This document shows positions 25,886 through 33,648 of a stretch of DNA of 64,000 nt, in pieces (the first letter of the stretch is position 1; every line of letters begins with the position of its first letter). The notes below the pieces were generated by a model. That model was not told where the DNA came from, ran no database searches, and saw nothing but the letters and a program-made list of their open reading frames with translations. The translations under genes were made by a program, and so were the position numbers. Origin of the DNA: Opitutus sp. (GTDB lineage: Bacteria; Verrucomicrobiota; Verrucomicrobiia; Opitutales; Opitutaceae); NCBI GenBank assembly GCA_024998815.1, contig JACEUQ010000002.1:132501-196500 (forward strand), in the 5' to 3' direction.

Positions 25886-26102
25886 GAGGAGGTGGTGTAG
25901 ATGTAGGTTTGGAGGTGATCGAACGGAGGTTTTGGCCCGTGAGAACACGAAATGAAACCTGCGAAGGAATTAGCATTTCACATGCCACTGGCAATCTGAA
26001 GTTGGGGATGATGCGTGAGAATTTCACCGCCCCCCCCTCCCCCGACACAGGCCTTACCGCTGGGCGCCAAACTCGCCCTTGCCAGCACCGCGTCGCCCTA
26101 CG

Positions 26103-26531
26103 ATGGTCAAAAACACCATGCAAGAGGTCAAAGATACCGCCCGCGCCCTCGTGCGCATCGGCTACGACGGCCGGGTGCACAAAACCTTCCGCGGTCACCA
26201 GGCACGCGAGCGCTTTGAAAACGAGGTCCGCGTGCTCAAGCACTTAGAGGAGCGCGGCTGCGACTTCGTGCCCCGCCTGCTCGAATCAGAACCCGAAATC
26301 CTTAAGATCATCACCACCAACTGCGGCATCATGATCGAACACATCAGCGATGAACGCATGAAGGAGGTTTTTAACGAGTTAGAGGCCTATGGCGTCCGCC
26401 ACGATGACGCCTTTATGCGTAACATCACTTACCGCAAAACCGACGGGAGGCTCTGCGTGATCGACTTCGAATTGGCCACCTTACTGGACCCACCTCCCGC
26501 TCCCCCACCCGCGCCGTCCTTGGCGCCGTGA
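26103..26531 (+). CDS. Miniature protein-kinase-like protein
   Basis: A 142-residue protein. A start at 26103 is chosen; a TTG at 26079 or an ATG at 26118 is possible. It reads like a shortened kinase core: a Lys in GRVHKTFRG, a Glu in FENEVRVLKHL (possible alpha-C Glu), a hinge-like IMIEHIS, then RHDDAFMRNITY (HxD/N catalytic-loop-like) and VIDFELATL (DFE in place of DFG). A Pro-rich tail ends it. This is about half the size of a standard Ser/Thr kinase and resembles small bacterial RIO/APH-like kinases. A PP2C phosphatase follows after 120 bp, which supports a phosphorylation role. Confidence 0.6.
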   Translation: MVKNTMQEVKDTARALVRIGYDGRVHKTFRGHQARERFENEVRVLKHLEERGCDFVPRLLESEPEILKIITTNCGIMIEHISDERMKEVFNELEAYGVRHDDAFMRNITYRKTDGRLCVIDFELATLLDPPPAPPPAPSLAP

Positions 26532-26650
26532 GCGGCTGCGCATTTTTACCCACACCCCACGCCTGAGCTGCGCAAATATGAACAGTATTCATTTCAGGTG
26601 AGCACTCCGCAGCGCCGATCGAACTTTTCACACACCCCGTTTTCCCTTTC

Positions 26651-27505
26651 ATGTCGTCCCTCCCCCCATCAACCGCTGCTTCGCCCCGCCTTCGCTGGTC
26701 GGGACTGACCGAACGCGGCCCCGTGCGCTCCAACAATGAGGATGCGTTCCTCGGCGTCACCTTTGACGGTCGCGATGTACGTTACCTTGGCAAAACCGGC
26801 GAAGCCTCCATGGCCTCCAGCGACTTTGTTTTTGCGGTAAGCGACGGCATGGGCGGCGCAAAATCCGGCGAATTTGCCAGCCGCATCACCATCGACCACA
26901 TCACCCGGCTCTTGCCCAAAGGTTACCGCCTGTCCGCCCAGGGCCTGAGCAGCGGCTTCAACGACCTGCTGGGTGAACTCTTTGACTCCAGCCACCAGGC
27001 GTTGCTCAAACTCGGCAACGCCTACGAGGAATGCGCGGGCATGGGCGCGACCTTGAGCCTATGCTGGTTCTCTCCCGAATGGATGTACTTCGGCCACTTG
27101 GGCGACAGCCGCATCTACCACCTGCCGCGCGGGGGTGAGCTGCGCCAACTCACTCACGACCACAGCTATGTCGGCTGGCTGCGCCGCCAGGGCCAGCTCA
27201 ACGAGCGCCAATGCCGCACCCACCCGCGCCGCAATGTGATCCAGCAGGCCCTCGGCGCTGGACACCAATTTATCGAGCCGCACATTGGCGCGGTTAACTA
27301 CCAGCCCGGCGACCGCTTCCTGCTGTGCACCGACGGCCTCATCGACGGCCTTTGGGATCACCACCTCGACGACCTGTTGCGTCACCCCGATCCCGCCCAC
27401 CCCGAAAAGGACGCCACGCATCGGCTGATTGAGCAGGCGCTGGCTAACTCAGGTCGGGACAACACCACGGCCGTGGTCGTCGAAATCCTCGCGCCCACGG
27501 ACTGA
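26651..27505 (+). CDS. PP2C-type Ser/Thr protein phosphatase
   Basis: A 284-residue metal-dependent phosphatase. Motifs in order are RSNNEDAFL, FAVSDGMGGAKSGEFAS (metal-binding Asp and Gly), GMGATLSL, FGHLGDSRIYHL, LLCTDGLIDGL and SGRDNTTAVVV (metal Asp). No membrane segment is present, so it is cytoplasmic. It follows the kinase-like gene on the same strand. Bacterial kinases and PP2C phosphatases are commonly paired. Confidence 0.93.
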   Translation: MSSLPPSTAASPRLRWSGLTERGPVRSNNEDAFLGVTFDGRDVRYLGKTGEASMASSDFVFAVSDGMGGAKSGEFASRITIDHITRLLPKGYRLSAQGLSSGFNDLLGELFDSSHQALLKLGNAYEECAGMGATLSLCWFSPEWMYFGHLGDSRIYHLPRGGELRQLTHDHSYVGWLRRQGQLNERQCRTHPRRNVIQQALGAGHQFIEPHIGAVNYQPGDRFLLCTDGLIDGLWDHHLDDLLRHPDPAHPEKDATHRLIEQALANSGRDNTTAVVVEILAPTD

Positions 27506-27531
27506 TTGGCCTTAGCGGAAGCCGTTCCTGG

Positions 27532-27637
27532 CAACGTCCAACATTCAACATTGAACATTCAACGTCCAACATCGAACCGTTGAACATGAACGCCCCCCGT
27601 TGGATGTTGGACGTTCAATGTTGGATGTTGGATGTTC
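27532..27637. repeat. Inverted cluster of AACATTCAAC-type units
   Basis: The left arm (27532-27573) contains AACGTCCAAC, ATTCAACATTGAAC and ATTCAACGTCCAAC units. The right arm (27598-27637) has the complementary GTTGGATGTTGGACG and TTCAATGTTGG units. A second copy lies at 33503-33618. Each arm is itself built from 7-8-bp near-repeats, so many alternative hairpins are possible. The rest of the 27506-27816 gap shows no gene. Confidence 0.8.
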
Positions 27638-27816
27638 ACCTCCGTTCGCCTCCGTTGGCTGTTCGCCTCCCCCAGCGCGGGCGCCACGTGGGGAAATCGC
27701 CCCTGCGCATCCAAGCCAATTCCCTGTCCCTCGATTCATCCCGCTCTTCCCGCATCCCACCATTTTCACGCAAAAAACATGTTTATATTTAAGGGAAACA
27801 TGGCGATTACTCCCCC

Positions 27817-29850
27817 ATGGTGAATTTTTCAGGATCTCAAGAACGCGGCGTCTTTACCCTGAAATTTCTGCAAACCTCATTTCTGCTCGGCGCCGTCGCC
27901 GTCGCCCCCTTCACCGTTCTAGCGGGCGCGGCCCCGGTCGAAAAATTGGCTAATCTAGAGCTTGAGCAACTCATGCAGATGCCCGTCGAGTCCGTCACCG
28001 GCGCATCCAAATACGATCAATCCATCCGCCAAGCTCCAGCCAGCGTCACCGTACTCACCGCGGCCGACATCCGCAATTACGGCTGGCGCACCTTGGCCGA
28101 CGCCTTGCGCAGCGCCCCCGGCTTCCACATCCGCAGCGACCGCTTTTACGATTACATCGGCAACCGCGGTTTCACCCGCTCCTTTGACTACAACTCGCGC
28201 ACCCTCGTGCTCGTCGACGGCCACCGCATCAACGACGCCATTTACCAACAGGGCTCGGTGGGCACCGAGTTTTTGCTCGATCCCGACCTCATCGACCGCA
28301 TCGAAATCATCCGCGGCCCCGGCTCGTCGGTCTACGGCAGCAGCGCCTTCTACGGGGCGATCAACATCATCCCAAAAAAAGGCCGCGAGTTGGCCGGTGG
28401 ACAGGCCTCCGTCAGCGTCGACTCATCCCCCGGGGCCAAGGGCCGCGTGTCCGTGGGCAACCGCACGCCGGGCGGGGTCGAGTACCTGGTCTCGGCCACC
28501 GCCAGCGACTCGCGCGGCGAGAGCAATTTTGCCCTGCCGCAAGCCTGGCGCGATGCCACCGGCTCCAACGCAGAGAAGTCCACGGACAACGACGGCACGA
28601 CCCAGCGCCAGGCCTACGCCCGCGTCGCCTGGCGCGGACTGGAGAGCGAAGCCGCCTACGGAAAGCGCCAAAAGGACGTACTGCCGACCGTTTACATCAC
28701 CCAGCTAGACCCCAAAGCCAGCGCCATCGACGAGCGCGGCTACTGGCTGCTGCGCGCCACCGGCCAGCCCCTGCCTGACGCCACCCTCACCGCCAAAACC
28801 GGCGTGGATTACTACCACTACGACGGCCAGTTCCTGAACCTCGTAGAACCCGACACCACCAACACCACTAGCGCCCACTTCGACCAGCATCACTCCACCG
28901 CCACCGCCGCTTCACTCAACAACGAGGTGCGCTGGCATCAGCTCTTCGTCGAAGGCCATAGCCTGCTGCTCGGCATCGAACTTCAAAACAATCTCAAGCA
29001 GGAGACCGACAACACGAACCTCACCCACCCCGACGATTCCTCGCCGTCCACGCGCGCGTCCACCTCCAACATCAGCCCCTTCGCTCAAGTCGATTACCAG
29101 CTGCTTAAACCGCTGCGGCTTTCGCTCGGCGCACGCTACGACAACTACAGCACGGGCGAGAGCGCGGTGACCCCGCGCACCGGCCTGATTTGGGACGCCA
29201 CCCGCAGCACCACGGTCAAACTGCTCTACGGCGAAGCCTTCCGAGTACCCAACCTCGAAGAGCGCAACCCCACGGAGCCCTCGGTGACGGTCAACCCCAA
29301 CCTCGGACCCGAAAAAAACCAGAGCTGGGAGCTCAGTTGCGACCAGCGCTTCTCGAGCGTGTGGGCCGCCGATGCACGGCTATACTACACCCAGTCCACC
29401 GACCTGATCCTCGACTACGCCAACACCTCCAATTTCACCACCCAGGGCAGCGAACTGGGCGGCACCGCCCGCTTCGACTCCGGCCTGCACCTGCGCGCCT
29501 CGGCCTCCCTCCAGCAAACCCAGGACGAGGCCACCTCGCGCGATGTGGGCGACGCCCCGCAACTGCTCGGCAAACTCAACGCCACCGCCCCCGTTTATGG
29601 CAACTGGCTGCGCGCCTCCACCGAACTGCAGTACGTCGGTGCACGCTACGATTTCAGCACTGCACGCTCGAAGATGAACGACTACGTGGTGGTGAACTGC
29701 ACGCTGCGCGCCGCGCCGGTGTGGCAACGCTGGGAAATTTCGCTCTCGGTTTACAACGTGGCCAACTCACGTTGGTCTGACGCCAAAAACGACGGCACCA
29801 TCATCTCCCCACCGCGCACGGTCATCCTGCGTTTGGTCCGTAATTTCTGA
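27817..29850 (+). CDS. TonB-dependent outer-membrane receptor
   Basis: A 677-residue outer-membrane beta-barrel. A signal-like segment (FLLGAVAVAPFTVLAGAA) lies at about 20-42. The plug domain starts LEQLMQMPVESVTGASKYDQ and contains VTVLTAADIRNYGWRTLADAL, LVLVDGHRI and IEIIRGPGSSVYGSSAFYG. The barrel ends with a C-terminal Phe (VILRLVRNF), the usual BAM signal. The ligand is unknown. It is the first of four tightly packed genes; the stop overlaps the next ATG by one base. The closest plug resemblance is to the receptors paired with YfiR-like proteins rather than to SusC. Confidence 0.93.
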   Translation: MVNFSGSQERGVFTLKFLQTSFLLGAVAVAPFTVLAGAAPVEKLANLELEQLMQMPVESVTGASKYDQSIRQAPASVTVLTAADIRNYGWRTLADALRSAPGFHIRSDRFYDYIGNRGFTRSFDYNSRTLVLVDGHRINDAIYQQGSVGTEFLLDPDLIDRIEIIRGPGSSVYGSSAFYGAINIIPKKGRELAGGQASVSVDSSPGAKGRVSVGNRTPGGVEYLVSATASDSRGESNFALPQAWRDATGSNAEKSTDNDGTTQRQAYARVAWRGLESEAAYGKRQKDVLPTVYITQLDPKASAIDERGYWLLRATGQPLPDATLTAKTGVDYYHYDGQFLNLVEPDTTNTTSAHFDQHHSTATAASLNNEVRWHQLFVEGHSLLLGIELQNNLKQETDNTNLTHPDDSSPSTRASTSNISPFAQVDYQLLKPLRLSLGARYDNYSTGESAVTPRTGLIWDATRSTTVKLLYGEAFRVPNLEERNPTEPSVTVNPNLGPEKNQSWELSCDQRFSSVWAADARLYYTQSTDLILDYANTSNFTTQGSELGGTARFDSGLHLRASASLQQTQDEATSRDVGDAPQLLGKLNATAPVYGNWLRASTELQYVGARYDFSTARSKMNDYVVVNCTLRAAPVWQRWEISLSVYNVANSRWSDAKNDGTIISPPRTVILRLVRNF

Positions 29851-30470
29851 TGCCGCGCCGGTCTCCCATGGTTCGCTTTGCCTGCCGCAGCGCACTTGCC
29901 CTGTTCTGGCTGGGCGTGCCCGCCCTCGTCCCGTGCCTGCGCGCGGCCCCGCAGGCCAACTCGGTCGCGATCGACACCGACACGGCCACCGCCGCCTACC
30001 TGCTCAACTTCGTGCGCTTCACCGAATGGCCCGCCAGCGCTTCGGCTGGCACCTCGCGTCCGAGCTCGGCGAGTGAGCCCTATGTGATCGGCGTGTCCGG
30101 CAGCCGACCGTTACGCGATACGCTTATCCGCCTCGTCGAGGGCCAGCAGGTTCGCGGACACCCCGTGCAGGTCCTGCGGATTAAGGACGAGACCGACCTC
30201 GCCGAGTGCCACCTGGTCTACCTCAATCCCTCGCTCGACGATGAGGGCCAGGGCGTGCCGATCCCGACTGCGCTCGAGGCATTGCGGGGCAAATCCGTAC
30301 TCACCATCTCGCCTGCCACGGACTTCCTTGTCCAAGGTGGACTCGTGCAACTGTACCGAGCGGATTCGTATCTGCGCTTCGATATCGCTGGTGCGGCAGC
30401 TCGCGCCGCCGGCCTCAACCTCAACTCCCGAATTCTGGCCCTAGCCCGGCCCGTACCGGTTAGCCGATGA
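29850..30470 (+). CDS. YfiR family periplasmic protein (DUF4154)
   Basis: A 206-residue protein with a signal peptide (LALFWLGVPALVPCLRAAPQA). The YfiR pattern follows: AAYLLNFVRFTEWPA, YVIGVSG, VRGHPVQVLRI, ECHLVYLNPS, GKSVLTISPATDFL, GGLVQLYRADSYLRFDI and a C-terminal SRILALARPV. In proteobacteria YfiR is a periplasmic repressor that binds the CHASE8 domain of the diguanylate cyclase YfiN. Here the next gene encodes a kinase with a CHASE8-like sensor, overlapping by ATGA, which suggests an equivalent contact. Confidence 0.92.
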   Translation: MPRRSPMVRFACRSALALFWLGVPALVPCLRAAPQANSVAIDTDTATAAYLLNFVRFTEWPASASAGTSRPSSASEPYVIGVSGSRPLRDTLIRLVEGQQVRGHPVQVLRIKDETDLAECHLVYLNPSLDDEGQGVPIPTALEALRGKSVLTISPATDFLVQGGLVQLYRADSYLRFDIAGAAARAAGLNLNSRILALARPVPVSR

Positions 30471-32152
30471 AGACGATTCCACCCCTGACACACTCGATCC
30501 GCAGGCATGTGCTGAGCTTCGCCCTGCTCACCTGCGCCTGCGTGCTGTTACCCGTGGGAGGTGGACTATTTACCTACCACTATCAACAAACCCAGGCCCG
30601 CCTGAGTGATTCCCTGGCCGCCACCGCCCGCATCACCGCAGTCAACGTGGCTGCCGCACTCGCCTTCAACGACTCCACGACTGCCACCGAACTACTCCAT
30701 TCGCTCAGCCACGACCCGCTGATTACCTGCGCGAAGATCGAAGATACGAACCACGCACTGTTCGCTCTCTACCTCAGCCCACTTGCTCCAGTAAATACGA
30801 CCTGCGCTGAATTCTGCGACAAAGTTAACCCCTATAAAACGGCGATTCCCATCGTCCACGACGGGGTAACCTATGGGCTCCTCACGGTCGCTGCCGACAT
30901 CCGCAGCGAGCTGCGCCAAGCGATCGTGACCTGGGGAAGTGTGTGTGCGGCGGCATTCCTACTGGCTGGAACGGCGGTCTTTTTTATCGCGCGGCGTTTC
31001 CAACGCCAGATCGCCCAACCCATCACGGAGCTAGCCGCCACCGCACTGCGCGTGGCGCATGAACGCGATTTCGCAACCCGGGCTCCGGTGACGGGTTGCA
31101 GCGAAGTCATCGAGTTGTCCATCGCCATCAACCTGATGTTTACCGAGATCGCGCGCCGCGACGCCCGGCTCGCACGGCAAGTCTATAAACTCAACCGCGA
31201 GATCGAGGAGCGTGAGGCCGCCGAGGAGGCGCTACGCCACAACCAGCACGCCATGAGCCAACTCGCCCGTGAAGCCGGCATGGCCGAGGTCGCCTCCGGG
31301 GTGATCCACAATATCGGCAACACCCTGACGAGCATCAGCATTTCCAGCGACTTAGTAGCGACCCGGCTGGCCAACACCCGCCGCCGCTCGCTGGCCACGT
31401 TGAGCCAGTTGCTCGCCCCCGCCTCAACGCAAACGGCGGCCGTTTTCAGCGCCCATGCCGACGGCGCCGAACTCCGCACGCTGTTGGCGCAAATCACCGC
31501 AGCTCTGGCCACCGATTTGACCGAAACCACCCGGCTGGTCGAAATCCTGCAAGCCGGCAACAGCCACCTCAAACGCATCGTCGCCAGCCAGCAGTCGCTC
31601 GCCCGTACCCACCGCCACTGCGAGTTTTTTATATTACGCGAGGCGCTTCAGGAAGCCCTTCTGCTCGCCCGCACCATCGCGCGTCAACCGTGTGTCATCG
31701 CTGGGTGCCCGCTCGATGCCACGTGCGGCCGAAATGGAGACTGCCTGCGCAGCGGGCCCCACAGCTCAATCGACGAGTGTGCGCTCGACGCCACTGAAGT
31801 TTACGCCGACCGCAACCTGGTGGTGCAAATCCTCGTCAACCTGTTGATCAACGCCCACGACGCCATCGCCACTCACACACCGGCTGCCCCACTCATTTCC
31901 CTGACCATCGGACCGGCCCACGGCGGCCTACTGAGCCTCACCGTGACGGACAACGGCGAAGGCATAGCGGAGGACAAACTCCTGAGCCTGTTCACCTATG
32001 GCTACACCACTAAGGTAAGCGGCAACGGGTTTGGGCTTCACAACTCGGCCAATGCCGCCCGAATGATGGGCGGCGAGCTTTTCGTCAGCAGCCCAGGCCC
32101 CGGACTTGGGGCCACGTTCACGCTTCGACTTCCCGTTCATTCCAACGATTAA
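30467..32152 (+). CDS. Sensor histidine kinase with CHASE8-like input domain
   Basis: A 561-residue membrane kinase. Membrane spans lie at about 17-37 and about 155-177. The periplasmic part between (DSLAATARITAVNVAAALAF, then TATELLHSLSHD) matches the CHASE8 domain of YfiN. A HAMP domain (ITELAATALRVAHERDF), a coiled coil, a dimerisation part with phospho-acceptor candidate His in GVIHNIGNTLTS, and a HATPase_c (NLLINAHDAI, DNGEGIAEDKL, GFGLHN) follow. An unusual Cys-rich insert (CVIAGCPLDATCGRNGDC) lies just before the N box. There is no GGDEF domain. Confidence 0.92.
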   Translation: MKTIPPLTHSIRRHVLSFALLTCACVLLPVGGGLFTYHYQQTQARLSDSLAATARITAVNVAAALAFNDSTTATELLHSLSHDPLITCAKIEDTNHALFALYLSPLAPVNTTCAEFCDKVNPYKTAIPIVHDGVTYGLLTVAADIRSELRQAIVTWGSVCAAAFLLAGTAVFFIARRFQRQIAQPITELAATALRVAHERDFATRAPVTGCSEVIELSIAINLMFTEIARRDARLARQVYKLNREIEEREAAEEALRHNQHAMSQLAREAGMAEVASGVIHNIGNTLTSISISSDLVATRLANTRRRSLATLSQLLAPASTQTAAVFSAHADGAELRTLLAQITAALATDLTETTRLVEILQAGNSHLKRIVASQQSLARTHRHCEFFILREALQEALLLARTIARQPCVIAGCPLDATCGRNGDCLRSGPHSSIDECALDATEVYADRNLVVQILVNLLINAHDAIATHTPAAPLISLTIGPAHGGLLSLTVTDNGEGIAEDKLLSLFTYGYTTKVSGNGFGLHNSANAARMMGGELFVSSPGPGLGATFTLRLPVHSND

Positions 32153-32159
32153 CATTTCC

Positions 32160-33452
32160 ATGTACTCAGCTATTTCCCGCATCCTGATCGCAGACGACAC
32201 CCCGGCACTGCACGAATCCTACCGCAACATCTTCGCGGTCGAGACCGACGCGTTGGCTGGCCTGCCTGGCATGGCAAAATTCGCCCCGAATCACATGGAG
32301 CCCAACTCCCCGGTGGCGCCGACCTACGCGCTCACCCATGTGAAACAAGGCGAGGAAGCCCTGGCCACCGCCTCCAACGCCCAACAAATCGGCGAGCCCT
32401 TCGCGCTGGCCATCCTCGATGTGCGTATGCCACCAGGCATCGACGGGGTGCAAACCGCCCGCCGCCTGCGCGAGCAACACCCCGACATGCAGATCGTGCT
32501 GTGCACGGCGTTCGCCGACTACTCGTGGAGCGACCTGCTGAATGCGTTTCCCGAAAGCGACGGCGTTCTGCTGCTCAAAAAGCCTTTCGACGCGATTGAG
32601 ATCCACCAGATTGCCGCCGCCCTCTGCCGCAAGTGGCACTTGGCTATGGAGAATCAAGCACACGTACGTAACCTGGAAAAACGGGTCGCGGAACGCACGG
32701 CGCAACTCACCCAAACCACCGCCGAGTTGGCCTCCGCGCTCACTGCCGCACAAGGGGCCAATCGCGCCAAAGACGCCTTCCTGCGTTGCGTCAGTCACGA
32801 GCTCAACACGCCGCTCAACGGCATCCATGGTGCCGCCAGCCTGCTCTGCCTGCAGACTGACCCGACGACCCAGAAAATGGGCCAAATCATCACCGAATCG
32901 AGCTCCAGGCTCAACCGGATGTTCAACCGGATTCTGATCTATCTTCAGCTGGACGGAACCCCTGCACGGACGCCCCAGCCCCTGCAACCGGCCGGGTTGC
33001 TTGCGCGCTCGGTTGAACCCCATCGCACGGCGGCGCAGGCCAAGGGCCTGACGCTTCAGTCCAGTTTCACCGCCCCGCCCCTGCTCATGGTTCACGGCCG
33101 TTCCGGTCTGGTTGAAACCGCCCTCGATAACCTGATGGAAAACGCCATCAAGTTCACCTCGACCGGATCGGTCTGCGTAAACCTAAACTATGATCACCCC
33201 ACGCAGACGCTGATCATTGAAGTCACCGACACGGGTGAAGGAATCGTGCAAAGCCAGCGCGAGAATTTGTTCAACCTGTTCACCCCGGGAGATACCAGCC
33301 TGACGCGCAAGCAGTCCGGGGCGGGGCTGGGCCTGGCGCTGGTCTCGAGAATCGCGCGTGTAATCGATGGCGAAATCAGCATGCGCCCCGGTGTACCAGT
33401 CGGCAGCGTGTTCACGCTTAAGGTGCCCTGCACGGTGCCTGAAACGAAGTAG
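32160..33452 (+). CDS. Receiver-histidine kinase hybrid
   Basis: A 430-residue soluble protein. The start is ATG at 32160 (MYSAISRILIADD), 7 bp after the previous stop. An N-terminal receiver (ILIADDTPALHES, phospho-Asp in LAILDVRMPPGIDG, Lys in LLKKPFD) is followed by a coiled coil, HisKA with SHELNTPLNGIHGAAS, and HATPase_c with NLMENAIKF, DTGEGI and GAGLGLALV. The receiver at the N-terminus suggests it accepts phosphate from the preceding kinase or is tuned by it. No DNA-binding output lies in the operon, so the final target is elsewhere. Confidence 0.92.
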   Translation: MYSAISRILIADDTPALHESYRNIFAVETDALAGLPGMAKFAPNHMEPNSPVAPTYALTHVKQGEEALATASNAQQIGEPFALAILDVRMPPGIDGVQTARRLREQHPDMQIVLCTAFADYSWSDLLNAFPESDGVLLLKKPFDAIEIHQIAAALCRKWHLAMENQAHVRNLEKRVAERTAQLTQTTAELASALTAAQGANRAKDAFLRCVSHELNTPLNGIHGAASLLCLQTDPTTQKMGQIITESSSRLNRMFNRILIYLQLDGTPARTPQPLQPAGLLARSVEPHRTAAQAKGLTLQSSFTAPPLLMVHGRSGLVETALDNLMENAIKFTSTGSVCVNLNYDHPTQTLIIEVTDTGEGIVQSQRENLFNLFTPGDTSLTRKQSGAGLGLALVSRIARVIDGEISMRPGVPVGSVFTLKVPCTVPETK

Positions 33453-33502
33453 CGAGTAGCGGGCAGGCCGGAGCGGAGGCGGCGGAAATCGGAGATGGGG
33501 AG

Positions 33503-33618
33503 AACGTCCAACATTCAACGTTCAACATCCAACCTTCAACGGGGAGCAGCGATCAGCGAGTTAACGCTTGGGTGCTCAACGTTGGATGTTGAACGTTCAA
33601 TGTTGGATGTTGGACGTT
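33503..33618. repeat. Inverted cluster of AACATTCAAC-type units, second copy
   Basis: Left arm 33503-33541 (AACGTCCAACATTCAACG, then TTCAACATCCAAC) and right arm 33577-33618 (CAACGTTGGATGTTGAACG, then TTGGATGTTGGACG) are complementary. It sits between convergent genes and could act as a two-way transcription end. It is the same family as 27532-27637. Confidence 0.82.
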
Positions 33619-33648
33619 GCTCCGAACTCCAGCTCCGCCTCCCCCTCC

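Noticed and set aside
24698-25900. Plus-strand frame of 400 codons
   Set aside because: Antisense to glnA and runs through its terminator.
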